Shown here: piece by piece, positions 36,631 through 49,682 of the stretch
Position numbering within the stretch: position 1 is the first letter of the stretch
How the letters are laid out: every line of letters starts with the position of its first letter
Source: Sipunculus nudus
Taxonomy: Eukaryota > Annelida > Sipuncula > Golfingiida > Sipunculidae
NCBI GenBank assembly: GCA_026874595.1
Contig: CM049308.1
Coordinates: 53,395,624 to 53,459,623, forward strand
Length of the DNA: 64,000 nucleotides
Direction: 5' to 3'
Notes under the pieces: generated by a model
Told to the model about the DNA's origin: nothing
The model's database searches: none
What the model saw: only the letters and a program-made list of their open reading frames with translations
Translations under genes and position numbers: made by a program

Positions 36631-36742
36631 CAATATCTCGTTGCCTTCATAGAGCTTGATGAAGACCGTGTTTGTTATAGTCACGTGACAAGAGGTTGTT
36701 AGAAATCGTCTGAAAAAAACTAACGAAGGCAACGAGATGTTG
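36631..36742. repeat. Inverted repeat, 20-bp arms
   Basis: CAATATCTCGTTGCCTTC (36631-36648) pairs with GAAGGCAACGAGATGTTG (36725-36742), one mismatch, loop about 76 bases. It extends to TC/GA at the outside. Confidence 0.8.
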
Positions 36743-36819
36743 ACCAATCAGGGGCGTAGCCATGATTGAGGGGGGGGGGGGAGGGGAATATATGGCTAAG
36801 GGAATTAAAGGATATATAT

Positions 36820-36897
<78 letters not shown>

Positions 36898-39007
36898 CCT
36901 CACATGTTTTAATTTCAATTAGAAATATCAGTTGTACAAGATGAATGAATAACAAAATATCATATTTCCAGGATCAAAAATAATGAAATGTAGAATTATA
37001 AGTAAACAAGACATTAATAACTGCATGTATAATGCTTTATATTGAAATAAGTCCCAGATCTGTGGATACCAGTGACAGGAATTTCATGATTGTGTTCGAA
37101 AATTTAATCATTATTTGACCAAGTTAAATTCTGGGATTATTGAGGGGAGGGAGGGCGGGGGCATGGATCATTCATGATCTGTGCATTTTTTTGTAACTCA
37201 GTGTCAGTCCTCATCTACAGATGTCGCTAGTGTTGCAGAAAACTCTGCACTGTTAATGCTTCGTTTAATGCTTTACAATGACATGAATTTTTGGTATTAC
37301 AAGATTTTTTTTAATAAAAAAGTAAGATTTTACATGTATTTTTAAAAAGTAAACGTCTGAAGGATCAAAGGTGTGAACATAGTCATGCTGATTCTCTAAA
37401 GCGGCCGCCAGATGCCAGCATATTTTAAATAACAAAGAAATAATATTTCGTGGCTTTAATATTTCATACATCTCTAAGTTCACACCGGGTTTTTTCGAAA
37501 AAATAAAAACCTATTTTTTTCGTAAAATCAGTTAAATATGCAGAAGAAGCACACTTATTCTTCAAGTAATTCTTCTATTTTTTTAGGGTGATTTATTTCA
37601 AGAAGAGGATATCATTAAAACAAACTATCATATTAAAATTGCAACACTCACAGCAGGACAGGAGCCAGGATTTCTTTAACCGTGGGTGGTTTATTGAGGA
37701 CTGGTCCATGAAAAGCTGTACGAATCATGTATTAAAAGGTCACAGGGGAATCATTTTTTCCATTGCCAGGAGCGTCAGCACAGGAGTGGGGGGAAATATA
37801 TGTGTGTATATTAAAAAAAGTCAAAACTTTGATTACGATCCCACGTGTGCGATTAATCCCCCCCCCCCCCCCACACACACACACACGCACACCCTTGTAG
37901 ATACATTGATGCCACTGTCCATGACTTAATTAATTTTTCTTTATATCATATCATATCATATCATATGACATACACAGCAGACCCTTTTGTCTATCTCATC
38001 GTTTACCGTGTCAGAGCTGTATATATTTAAAAGATGGCATATATTTCTGACTATTTCTCTTTTATATCAGTATGGCCGCGGGCCTGTCTTGTTGATATTT
38101 GCTCAATGTCCGTCAGATGGCGCATCAATTTATACTGAGATTATGCAGCTAGAACGACTCCTACATTTATTTGTAATCAATGTAGGTCAGCTACGGTAAG
38201 TGGTTTTATACATAAATGTGAATATTATAAACAATGGTGAATCGTATAAAAAAATCACGAAGGACTTTATTAGAAACATTTATTAACAGTAAGACAACAA
38301 GCAATGTAATACTCAGTCCCGAGCGGTTCAGGACACGTGTCCTCTCCAGACAAGTGGGCCTCTGATGTGGTCTTATTTATACCCTGAAATGACATAAATC
38401 TGAATTCTCCCAATTTCAGACTAACCGCGACGAGTTTTGTTTACAGTTTGGTGGTCACGTGTCAGACGTTCTTCTTGTCGACCTTCAACAGGTTTATAAT
38501 TCTAAAGTAAACACCAGACTTATCCTGTTCAGTGTTATATGCAACTAAAAAGATTTGTACTATATACTGACATATAGGCCCATCTCCTGAACGTTGATTA
38601 AGATAAAAATGATCGACTGCATAAAGTCATTCTAAATACCATTATCAGGAGACAGAAGCTTGTGTTATATTTGTGACCATTTTAAAAGATGCATGTATAC
38701 CATTTAAATCATATACACTTGTTGTTGGCAGCTTTTTAAAATGATAAGCAAAAATTGGAGAATACTCTTAATGGGCTAAATGAAATACAAATAAGAGTGG
38801 AGATTGATTTTTCTTCTTTAATAATACGTATACATACACTGACGTACATTTTAGTGAAGGTTCGAACCGGACTGTTTATTGTGAACTCTTCGTTATCATA
38901 CAATGAATTTTCGAGAACCATTCAGGAGGCCCCCTACGCGCTTCTTAATGGATCGATGTTTCAAGTTATGTGTCTGAATTTGGAAATTTGCAAAAAATAT
39001 ATTTATA

Positions 39008-39056
<49 letters not shown>

Positions 39057-40330
39057 CATTTGCAACGTACAAAATGTGTGTATCATGTTTTTTACGACCA
39101 GATTGAATTATTTTCGTGCCGTGTCCTGTTTTCAGACAAATGAAGGACTGTCTTTAGTTATATCAATATCCGACCAGCACCTTTTACATGCAGGCCTAAC
39201 TATTTTGATATGATCACCATTTCCCATCCTTCAGGTTGATTCCAACGGGGTTTTTTTTGTTTGTTTTTTAATTTTTCAACTATTTATGTGACGTGTACAG
39301 TTGTAACAAAATTATTTACTTATATACGGCGTGTTGAAACATGAAAGTTTTTTTATCCCATGTCGAAAGTCTCACCAGAACATTTAAGATTCGTGATATT
39401 GCTGAATCTGACCTTCGGTCCCTTTTCTAAAATGAATTTGTTGAAGCATAATTGGGGTAATATAATACAACCTGTTATGATATGAAGTTAATTTTGTACA
39501 TTTAAAATTCATTTTTCTCTGAACAGTAAAAAACCGCTATGACACTATAGTGCTTTAATACTTAGTGTGGTGACAGTTTCTGAGCCATTTAAGTACCGGA
39601 AACGGTGCCCTTTAGCCCCTACATAACAATGGATGGAAATTGAACACGCTGTGGCGCCACCTTGCGGACCAAGAACTAACAAAATTTTACAGCTGTCCGT
39701 CAGTGATCAGGGTGATCGCAGTTTCGGATTAACAAGGACGTAACAAGACGTCGGGCTGAAACAAACACAGCTAACTATTGTGTACCACTTAGGTAGGTTG
39801 TATAAACTAACGTAGTGACTTGTATTAGTTGTAAAACGGTACCTGAATATGTACTCGTCACATCATATCAGCTTGTGTGCAGAACTGAAAAGGCGTGATC
39901 TGCAATAAGCAAGCGCTCAAGCCACATTGATCGGTAATGGCTAATGCGTGCTTCCCAGGCATAGTACTTCTAATTGTTATGGCTTATATATGTTATTATG
40001 GGTCATGTCGTACCAAACGCAAGATGGCAGAATATTCATTAATGATAACGGCAGAATGGTCAATGGGTATAATATGCGAAATTGCCAATAATGGTTAAAT
40101 TTACTGAACGTTAGAAAACCGATTGCGCCCAAGCGACGCAAGATTTGTAAATATAAAAAAAATTATCCATTTTTTAATCCTTACAGTGAATTTGGTCCAC
40201 ATTTGTCCTCAATGTTCTCTGAAACCTCATTGTGTATGACACTGTGTTATACCTCATTTTGAATGTTATTTTTCTCACCTCGCCAATATGAGAATAATTA
40301 TTTTTAATGTACACATCATTTTGAGTGATT
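36743..40330. other. Non-coding stretch with (AT)n arrays and repeat fragments
   Basis: (AT)n at 36814-36892 and 39001-39052, G runs near 36770, a C run with (AC)n at 37859-37885, TCATA repeats near 37947-37965. 38048-38198 has a CAG acceptor and a GTAAGT donor around an open frame, but no recognisable protein. Otherwise nothing is supported. Confidence 0.45.
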
Positions 40331-40332
40331 TT

Positions 40333-41435
40333 TAGCTCAGCTGACTATAAGTCATCTGAGCTATAGTCGTGGTCCATTGTCCGTCGTCCGTTCGTCTGTC
40401 CGTCCGTCCGTCTGTTCGTCTGGATGTCCGTCCGTAAGACTGGCAGGTTTCGACACCATTCGACCTACGAATCTGAAATTCGGCATACAGTTAGATGTCC
40501 CCATAATCTCCTACCATGCCAAAAATTGGGTCAATATGACTTCGTTCCTTCGAGATATTAAGGAAAAACCTCAATTTTTTATTAGAAATCTATTTTCACA
40601 CTTCAGGACTGCCTAATATCAAAACCACTCATCTGGTTTTCTTCATTTTTACCATAAATATTCCTCTATATGGTTCCTATGTACATGCCAGAAATTAAGT
40701 CAGTATTATTTAATTTAAAAAAGTTATGGGCCCAAATATAATGGACTTTGTAAAAAAATAAGGAAAGATATTTTGTCACTTAAGACCAAAAGTGTTAAAG
40801 TTAGGAATTTTTTTTCAGTAATACTACTTTAAATAATGAAAATTGAATTGTATACCAAAAATTAGATCAAAATCTGTTAAATTTTTTTTAAATATTGGCA
40901 AAAATATAAAATTTATATTGCTGGTCCTTTATTTCAGTTCATAAAATTAAACATTCTCAACTCCAGTTTGCTCCTGGTATGATATATTGGGTGTTTTGAT
41001 CCTTGGATTAATTTTAACACATGTATTAGTTTTATAGCTGAGAATACTTTTCTTTTTTTCCTGATACCATTTAAAAAAATATAAATATTCACATTTTTCC
41101 TGTTAGTGCTGTGGATATAATTTTCACAGCATGTACACATTAACATTTCATCTGTTAAAATCTGAAATTTGAAACCAATTGATCAAAAACTGTAGATTTT
41201 ATTCAAGTTTCCAGGTACCATGTCTTCATTGTTTGCATCAGATCAGTATAAATGCAGTGTACTGGGCAGTTACATAACACCTTCAGGTCTGACCTACTGC
41301 CACTGTGAGTGTCTGGGTCAGGCTGGGTCAGGCAGTAATTACCAGAGAGCCTCTCTCTCTCTCTCTGGCAGTCTAGGTCTCTCTTTCTCTCTCTTTCTCT
41401 CCTCTGCTTTTTCTCTTTCTTTCTCCATCTTTCTA

Positions 41436-41514
<79 letters not shown>

Positions 41515-42866
41515 AATTGCCTCCCTTGCTCCCTCCATCCCATTCTGTTGACAGGTACTATAAACTAGATACATTAGCTATAAATGTTGATGCAATTTAG
41601 AAATGTGAATCAACTGAAATATTCACAATCACATGTATGTTATACTGTAAATTTATAGTAACATTCGGAAACTTGGATTAAAATTATGTAATGAAAAAAA
41701 GGAATAAATGCAAATATTGTTAATTTTTTCTTGGCTCAGTAGAATGGGGAAAAAAATTATTTGCTTTGTTTCTCCATCTTTCTTTCTGTTTTAAATATTT
41801 AATGTTCATAAATAAACTTTTTTTTATAAGCACTGTTGAATTAAATTTCATATCCTGTATGTATATGCAAGGGTGTTGTAACTCTCACCATCCCCTTCTT
41901 CATCCCACTGAGGCTTTGCTCCTTGGCACTGTGAACAATAGTTCTATGGCTATAGCATAAAATTTAATAATTAAAGAAAATATCTACAGAGAGACAGAGG
42001 CATTGTAACTCTGATCATAACAACATCCCCCCCCCCCCCCCCTATCAAGTCATTGCACCTGTGGAATGAGGACGTTATGGCAACTGTATACATATCATAA
42101 AATTGATAAAAAAGGTTTACCAAATAAATTGGATCTCATCAGACAAATGTGTAAACTGTTGAACTGTCAACAGCTTATCAAAAAGGTAACCAATGGAAAG
42201 GCATGGTCAGGTCTCAAATATTATTTGCAACATTTTCTTCAATCATATATACCAACCATGGCCAAGATTACCTCATCCTCTCAAACATTATCTACATTTC
42301 ATCTGATTTTTAAGATTTTAACCTTCCAGGTGGTTCAGTACTGTTGACCATTTGTCCATAGGTACCTATGTACATGCCAGAAATTATGTCAATATTGTGT
42401 AATATGTAGACATTTGGGGCATCAAAATAATGCACCTTGTCAAGACCGATCTTGTCAAGATATTATGTCATACAGTCACAAATTCATAAATCCCCTCATC
42501 AGTATAGTTAATCATAACCTTTTATCTGTCAAATTGAACTCTTGCAGTTTTCCATACACTATAGATCCTTCAACAAATAGCCTTATCATCATTATACCAC
42601 TGCTTAGCATACTGTCATTGCATTCATATTTGCTCAAATAAATTGCTTTTTTCGACCCCTCCCAAATAAATGAAAAATAAACCACTATATTTTACTTCAT
42701 ATTCATATTTCATATATCATTTACTCACATATTACATTATATTCCTTTATAAAACCCAACATGACCATGATATTCTAAGCTTTATCTACTCAATATAGTA
42801 TCACAATGGTGATACATTTATAGTCCAATCAGGATCAGCTGAGCGCCGTGACCCATGGGTCCCTTG
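40333..42866 (+). mobile_element. HINE-like family 2, long copy
   Basis: Left end TTAGCTCAGCTGACT followed by CGTCCGTTCGTCTGTCCGTC. The right end holds TCAGCTGAGC (42835-42844), the inverse of the left terminus, then the palindrome GACCCATGGGTC (42850-42861) and CCTTG. The interior includes two copies of a CCTATGTACATGCCAGAAAT segment (about 40676 and 42365), an internal (CT)n array and AT-rich filler. No transposase or Rep/helicase frame. Confidence 0.7.
41352..41513. repeat. (CT)n microsatellite inside the HINE copy
   Basis: Long pyrimidine tract with a pure CT core (41437-41512). Reading frames through it are artefacts. Confidence 0.95.
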
Positions 42867-43489
42867 TTTTTTTCTGGCTTTTAAAATTGTGTTGAGGCTA
42901 CCTTGCACAAAGCAGCCGAACTGTCTTTGCCTTTGTGACCTACCCAAGACAAGCAGCTGTGTGACACAATTGTAGGATATATATATCTAGGGCCGAGTCT
43001 ATTGTGCAAATGAATAACCCCTGCTGTCAGTGACTGATTGATACATGTTTGGCCTGACATTTAACCCAGTCACGGAGCCGCTTGCATGGTCAGTAAATGT
43101 GAAAATCATGTGACTCTTGATATAGGGAAAGGACGGGACCAATCCAGGATGATAAAGACAAAATATAATAAAGATGCCAAAGTCTTGAAAAAGGGGGGGG
43201 GGGGGGGGTTCAGGCTGCAAAACTTGGTCTGAAACCATTCAAAAACTGTTTCAGCAGCTGAAATGGTGGTTTGGGGAGGGGAGGGCCGAGACCCCTTTGA
43301 GCCAAAATTCCAAATTTATTATATGCATACCCCCAAGCTCAATAAAAAGCCTGGTTACCAGGTTTATCAGCTAGTTGTTTATAAATATTATGTACTGGTT
43401 ACTTGTCCTGTACCATGACTGAGTAGTTCTCGGCTCAGTCATTCATGATACATATTTCAAATTACTATTATAAATAATAGGTTGTATTA

Positions 43490-43650
43490 CACATCCACTT
43501 TGTTCCGGCTTCTCTGACCTGTAATGACATTAACACTATTTTATCATAGCCATATATTTGTTGTCTGATAAATGGATACCAGCCCAATGAGGAGTGCCCA
43601 GGGCCAATGTTGTTACATTTCGTTTGGAGTAACAGCTCACCAACTGGTGT
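43490..43650 (+). repeat. Single arm of the foldback repeat at 49800-50112
   Basis: CTTTGTTCCGGCTTC, TGTAATGACATTAACACTAT and AGGAGTGCCCAGGGCCAATG match the right half of 49800-50112 in reverse complement. Confidence 0.6.
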
Positions 43651-43744
43651 ATTAATATCTGATTGAAAGGTCTATGGGTGAAGTTTACTTAAGTTAAAGC
43701 AAGTGAGATTGACCATGTATAAATATGGCACAATAGAACTCTGC

Positions 43745-43749
<5 letters not shown>

Positions 43750-43816
<67 letters not shown>
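43750..43816. repeat. (AT)n joined to (TAA)n
   Basis: A dinucleotide tract changes to a trinucleotide tract at about 43788. Confidence 0.95.
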
Positions 43817-43819
<3 letters not shown>

Positions 43820-44239
43820 TCTGTTAAACTTGATGAATAAGAACATTGCTGGCTTAATAATTAATTAATTTGATTAAAACAACACTATGCATCATTAACA
43901 TATCTAGATACATTTTGATGTTTATGAAGTGCAGTAGACCTTGAATCCAAGAATATGCATGGACACTACACTTGCGTTGCAGTATTTTGCTGTGTTAGGA
44001 GCCAATGATTTGCCACTGTTAGTGATTCTGCAAAGAGAAAACAGATACAGGATTCAGCAGAGCATGCATGGTTGCCATTAGATATCAAAAAATTGTTCAC
44101 ATTCATGATTTGAGATATATCCTGATAAGATCTAATAGTGTATATATATAACATACCTGAAGTGTTAGTATTAGTCATCCCTGACAGGTGGGAGAGGTCT
44201 GTTATAGCAGGAAAAGGGGAAGTTATCATTTTTAACCCT

Positions 44240-44490
44240 TATTGTGGTCGGCTTCAAGACTAAGGCACCCAGTCTAGTGAGTCTACACATCTCATCTACA
44301 CATCAGTATACAACCCAAGATGCCATAAAAGGCACTAGAAGGTTTTTTGTTCTACATTTGCCTTCCTCACTTGACCAGTACCCATTTACTCCTGGGTGGA
44401 GAGAGTGCACCCTTATGGTTAAGACTTTGCCGTGGAGTCTTAGCGCAGACAGAAGTCAGAACGGGATGCAAACCCACAACCCTGCGGTCA
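44240..44490 (-). repeat. Possible tRNA-derived SINE remnant
   Basis: CTCCTGGGTGGAGAGAG (about 44390) and, on the minus strand, GCAGGGTTGTGGGTTTGCAT (a B-box-like word) resemble a SINE-type repeat widespread in invertebrates. The A box and poly-A tail are not clear. Assignment is from resemblance only. Confidence 0.3.
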
Positions 44491-45004
44491 GAATGAATAT
44501 GAAAACCTTTACATTATCTGAGCACTATAACAAACAAAACATTTATACTCATCAAGTATACCCTGGGTCTTTGTAAATTTTTCAATCGTTTTTCAGAATT
44601 TTAAGATAATTCAGACAATAAAGAATATACTCTGTATATTATACTTTATGGTGATATGTGTAAAGGTAGAGCCTTGACATAACAAAAAAGTGGAAATCAC
44701 AAAATATTTAACCACGTAAATATAAAGTCAACCACAATTTTTAATAAACAGTCTGGTGACGGAATGGTTTACTGGCAAATTTTACCCATCTTTGTATTTT
44801 ACAGGCTTAACATGTTCTAAAATGATGGTTAGGAGAATATCTTAAGATATAGTATATACATTTTTGTTAGGATGGATGGAAAGAAACAATTTATGTTAAC
44901 TTAAAAAGTTATGATCAACTGGTCACCTGTTTAAGACCAGTTGCATATTATATATGGGTAAATCAAATGAAGATACTCAATACTGCCTTAGATTTATTAT
45001 TATA

Positions 45005-45337
45005 AGGCCAAACAAAGTAAAAGGTATGGTTCTCAGGCACCGCCCGCATCAGCTTTAACCCCCCTCATAAAAAATTTTTATTTTAATTTTCAGTAGAAAC
45101 TTACCAAATTTGAACTGCAGCTGCTCGGACATTTTCTTTCAAGAAGATAAAATCATACAATTCCCTTTGTTATGTTGTGCTTTTACTTGTTTAGCAAAAT
45201 AAATCTGTTATTATCATGCTTTTCCCTTATCACTTGAAATTTTTATTGAAACATACAAAAAAATTTAAAAAAAAACACCCGCCCCCATTGATTTATGAAA
45301 AAAGTGCCTGAGAACCATACCTTTTTTATTTTGGCCT
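45005..45337. mobile_element. MITE with 35-bp inverted ends
   Basis: Left AGGCCAAA...AAGGTATGGTTCTCAGGCAC and right GTGCCTGAGAACCATACCTT...TTTGGCCT. The inner 20 bp (45021-45040 and 45304-45323) are perfect inverse copies and the outer AGGCCAAA also matches. 333 bp, non-coding. A truncated relative lies at 4776-4984. Confidence 0.85.
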
Positions 45338-45339
45338 GA

Positions 45340-45940
45340 TAAGGTGAGTTTTGTTTTCAGGTTTTGAATTAAGAATGGAGATCTTGATTTATGAAGTTGA
45401 GCAATGAGGCTACCAGATGGTATGTCTGTTTTGTGCCACTGCCCATGCCTCATGCCCTATGCATGTTTTATCCACTTGTGTGCAGCCTGAGTATGCAAAT
45501 GGTTTTAGACAGAATCATTGTCAGAAACCATATAAATATTGTAAAGAGAAAAACTGTACCTCATGTATATTGAAACTACCTTGTGCATAAGTCCCCTTGT
45601 AAAAGATATTAATTCTAGTAATACTAGAGTAACTGCTTGAATATTATGTGCCCTTCATGCATTAGCAAGGCCTGGAATTACATGTAAAAGTTAGTTTATC
45701 TTTTTTAGAGCTCATCTGCAGCTTTAGTGTTACAAGGAAAACACCCCATTTTAAAGCCATTAGTATTTTATAGCTAAATGGCATGCTCCACATGAGTAAC
45801 ATAACTTGACATCAGACATTGCAAGCATATATCAGTGCTCGAATTGAGTGCAGGACCCCTGGAATTTGCAGGTAGTTTTACTTATAATGGGTCTGGAAAG
45901 GATTAATTATAGTGTCAGAACTCCTTGCATGGCCAGTAAT
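45340..45940. other. Non-coding stretch
   Basis: I see no gene or recognisable repeat. Confidence 0.45.
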
Positions 45941-47762
45941 TGTATCCGCCAAAACAGAGTTTTGCGGATACTATGTTTTCAGCTGGCCGCCGCCGCCGCC
46001 GCCGCGTAATCGTCCGGAGAACTCCTCCGTAACCGCTGGGCGGAATTTTCCGAAACCCGGGATTATGTTCGGGTCACATGTGAACTGCTGCGCCCCGATT
46101 TTGTTTTGACCTCTGACCTTTCCTTTGCGCTCTGCGTCCGTTTGTGCGTCTGTTTCCACACATAAACCCACATATCTCGGGAACCGTTTGACCGATCAGG
46201 AAAATTTTTTTGCACAAATGTAGCCCTCGAAGAGCTTTATAACATACACCAAAAATGGTGACGCCACCTGCAACCATGTTTGCACAGTGTCCATCTGTTC
46301 GTCTGCCTTGGGTTAAAATCACTCATATCTCTGCAGTGACTTGACTAATTCACCTGAAATTGGGCATGCGTAAACATCCTGGATAGCTTTTCTGATTTTA
46401 TGACAGGTGGCGCCACCTACATTCACGTTTACGCTGCAGACATCCAAGCTCATATCTCGGGAACCGTTTGACCGATCAGGAAAATTCTTTTGCACAAATG
46501 TAGCCCTTGGAGAGCTTTATAACATACACCAAAAATGGTGGCGCCACCTGCAACCATGTTTGCACAGTGTCCATCTGTTCGTCTGCCTTGGGTTAAAATC
46601 ACTCATATCTCTGCAGTGACTTGACTAATTCACCTGAAATTGGGCATGCGTATACATCCTGGATAGCTTTTCTGATTTTATGACAGGTGGCGCCACCTAC
46701 ATTCACGTTTACGCTGCAGACATCCAAGCTCATATCTTGGGAACCGTTTGACCGATCAGGAAAATTCTTTTGCACAAATGTAGCCCTTGGAGAGCTTTAT
46801 AACATACACCAAAAATGGTGGCGCTACCTGCAACCATGTTTGCACAGTGTCCATCTGTTTGTCTGCCTTGGGTTAAAATCACTCATATCTCTGCAGTGAC
46901 TTGACTAATTCACCTGAAATTTGGCATGCGTATACATCCTGGATAGCTTTTCTGATTTTATGACAGGTGGCGCCACCTACATTCACGTTTACGCTGCAGA
47001 CATCCAAGCTCATATCTCGGGAACCGTTTGACCGATCAGGAAAATTCTTTTGCACAAATGTAGCCCTTGGAGAGCTTTATAACATACACCGAAAATGGTG
47101 GCACCACCTGCAACCATGTTTGCACACTGTCCATCTGTTTGTCTGCCTTGGGTTAAAATCACTCATATCTCTGCAGTGGTTTGACTAAGTCACCTGAAAT
47201 TCGGCATGCTTATACATCCTGGATAGCTTTTCTGATTTTATGACAGGTGGCGCCACCTACAATCAAGTTTACGCTGCAGACATCCAAGCTCATATCTAGG
47301 GAACCGTTTGACCGATTGGGCCAAAATTTTGCATGTGTATAAATCTCACATAGCTCTCTATCATATGCAAAACTGGTGGCGCCACCTGCAGCCATGTTTG
47401 CATAGCTCCCATCTGTTTGTCTGCCATGGGATAAAATCACTCATATCTCGGCAGTGGTTTGACATATCTGCCTAAAATTTTGCAAGTTTATACATCCCCG
47501 ACAGCTCTCTTGATTTTATGACAGGTGGCGCCACCTGCATTCTAGTTTATGCAGCAGATATCCAAGCTCATATCTTGGGAACCGTTTGACCAATTGGGCC
47601 AAAGTTTTGCATGTGTATAGAGCTTTCTGGATTTTTTCGTAGGTAGCGCAACCTACATACACAATTTGGCTGCAGACATCCATGCTAATATGCAACACTT
47701 CACCCGTTCCACTCTGATTTAGGCGGATACAAGTAGTCGCTTGTCGACTACCCGTATTCTAG
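45941..47762 (+). mobile_element. HINE-like family 1, copy A
   Basis: Left end TGTATCCGCCAAAAC, mirrored at once by GTTTTGCGGATAC to form a hairpin; then a (CCG)n tract, a DR1 motif (46107-46119), and an internal array of 280-bp units (GACAGGTGGCGCCACCTACA at 280-bp steps near 46403, 46683, 46963 and 47243). The right end has GGCGGATACA (inverse of the left terminus) at 47722-47731, hairpin GTAGTCG/CGACTAC at 47733-47751, then CCGTATTCTAG. Flanked by T on both sides. No enzyme encoded, so mobilisation would need a partner element. Confidence 0.8.
46403..47630 (+). repeat. 280-bp dimeric satellite array in copy A
   Basis: Each 280-bp unit is two diverged halves of about 140 bp. Both begin with GTGGCGCCACCT, carry CTCATATCTC then TTGAC, and end with an AGCTTT word. 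The first four units are very similar; the last ones are degraded. Confidence 0.85.
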
Positions 47763-48180
47763 TTATTTGTGCAGGGTCAGATCCAGATTATGTTTTCATG
47801 AGAATAATGCAAATATTTTACCTCCTTGGCAGACTAAAGAATATTATGTTATCCAGAGAATTCCCATTTGAATGCCCCTTTATGAATTTTGATATTACAA
47901 CATAGTAACAGGTACAATTTAGGCCTTTTCAAACATATATTGCTGAAAACGGGGATTTTTAAATATTAAACTATAGTCCAATTTAATCCTTTGGGGTTTT
48001 GTCAATTTGTCATACTTGCATACAATGTCACACTGTCTTGTAGTTATGGTGGCCTGTTTGGAGCCATGTACATATTGTGCTAATAGGGCACATTCTAATG
48101 ATAGGAAATCCCTGAGTCAATGCATCATTTATGGCTTACATGTGCACTACACATATGTATTGGTGATAAAATTCCTGTGC

Positions 48181-48211
<31 letters not shown>

Positions 48212-49030
48212 TACATGTATACATGTATACATATATATGTATAGAGAGAGAGAGAGATTTGATTAGATATAAAGATTACTGCTTAATGAGTACTCAAATC
48301 AAAGTATAATTCTATTTAAGTACTAGAATCTGAAATCAGAACTGTTAAACACTTCTTAATATAATGTAACCTGTGCATATTTTATATTCTGCAAACAGGT
48401 CTGGACAGGTAAACTGGTGTGACCATATTGCAGGGCTTTGTGTTTATTACTATATAAAGAACTTATTGGAGTGAGAAATTTGTTGTGTTGGCCAGGTGTA
48501 AAAGAACAATAAATGTATTCTTTACCACCTGGATGGGGTTCTTCATTGTTACTTGTCCTGTACTTTAAACAGAACAGATTATTTACTTTTGATTAAATCT
48601 ACCATAACTGTAGATTGTGACATGTTTTTTTAGCGAACCTGTGAACTTATGCGATGGTATTGCATTGTCCTGCATCCGTACATTAACCGATCTATCTAAA
48701 AAAAAGCAGGAGCTAGCATCACCAAATTTTATTATTGTAGCTCTTTCCGTATGTGTTAACAGATTTGGCTACAGGTCAAGATTTTTCTGTATCTATAAAT
48801 TTTATAGCTTGTAAGAATGCCAACTAATTCAAATTTGGCAACAGGCCATGTTTCAGTGTGCATCCATTTATAGCCAACTGTATCAGATTATGCAACAGGT
48901 CAAGAGTCCAGTCAGTGCAGCCAGATACAGATCCTGAGTTCACTCAAGGAAGTAGCTGCATATAATATTATAGATTTGGATCACTTAGGGGCCTTCCTGA
49001 GTTGAGCTTGGTCGTCAGAGTTTGATGTGT
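47763..49030. other. Non-coding stretch with one microsatellite
   Basis: (AT)n/(GTATACAT) at 48180-48240 and (AG)n at 48243-48256. No gene supported. Confidence 0.45.
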
Positions 49031-49480
49031 CAGCCTGAAATTGTGCATTTCCACATATCTCGGATAGTTTCATTGACTCAAGACTAGTGGTCCACCACCA
49101 ATAATTTTGCACAGTCTGTCCTATTTATTTTTAGGAGAGATTTTACATGTCACCCTGAAATTGTGCATTTCCACATATCTCGGATAGTTTCATTGACTCA
49201 AGACTAGTGGTCCAACACCAATAATTTTGCACAGTCTGTCCTATTTATTTTTAGGAGAGATTTTACATGTCACCCTGAACTTGTGCATTTCCATACATGT
49301 GGAATAGTTTTGTTGTATACAAGACTTTTTGCGCCACACTTCACCTATAATAGTTTTGGGGTTTCATGCGTCTGTGTACAATGCACAACAGTGGTTTGAA
49401 GTATCTGCCTGAAATTTTGCCTGTCCATACATCTGTGGTGGCTTTCTCATACACAAGACTGGTTGCACCATCTACAATCA
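49031..49480 (+). repeat. Decayed HINE core with 120-bp tandem unit
   Basis: CCTGAAATTGTGCATTTCCA starts near 49034 and again near 49154, with nearly identical following sequence. A third, weaker unit follows. The wording (CCTGAAATT, GCA, ACAT, GATAG, GACT) matches the family 1 core. Confidence 0.65.
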
Positions 49481-49639
49481 AGTTTGTGTTTTTTGTGTAA
49501 TTGTGCTTGTGTTCAGGTTCAAAATGTTTAGTACTTGCATTGTACATGTACATGTCACACATGTACTTGAAAAGTAAGCAAATCCTTTTCAAATGATGGT
49601 CAGCATGTTATCATGGAAGCATTATACCTTAAGGGTACC

Positions 49640-49682
49640 CTATTGCAAGGGTTTGCATTAGGCCAGTAGGCCTTGTTTAATG
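49640..49682 (+). mobile_element. Solo right end of HINE-like family 3
   Basis: GCATTAGGCCAGTAGGCCTT followed by GT matches the right end of the copy at 52624-52831 and contains the hairpin GGCCagtaGGCC. Confidence 0.45.

Noticed and set aside
38048-38198. Open segment between a TATATCAG acceptor and a GTAAGT donor
   Set aside because: Splice signals are good but the peptide has no recognisable similarity and no partner exon was found nearby.
38860-38880. GGTTCGAACC, a tRNA B-box-like word
   Set aside because: No A box, acceptor stem or cloverleaf can be built around it.
41203-41574. 123-codon minus frame rich in Arg-Glu
   Set aside because: Translation of the (CT)n array in a mobile element.
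46407-47188. Three nearly identical 70-codon frames at 280-bp steps (also at 60435 and 60715)
   Set aside because: They lie wholly in the satellite unit of the HINE, the 280-bp period is not a multiple of three, and older copies carry stops. They are by-products of the repeat.
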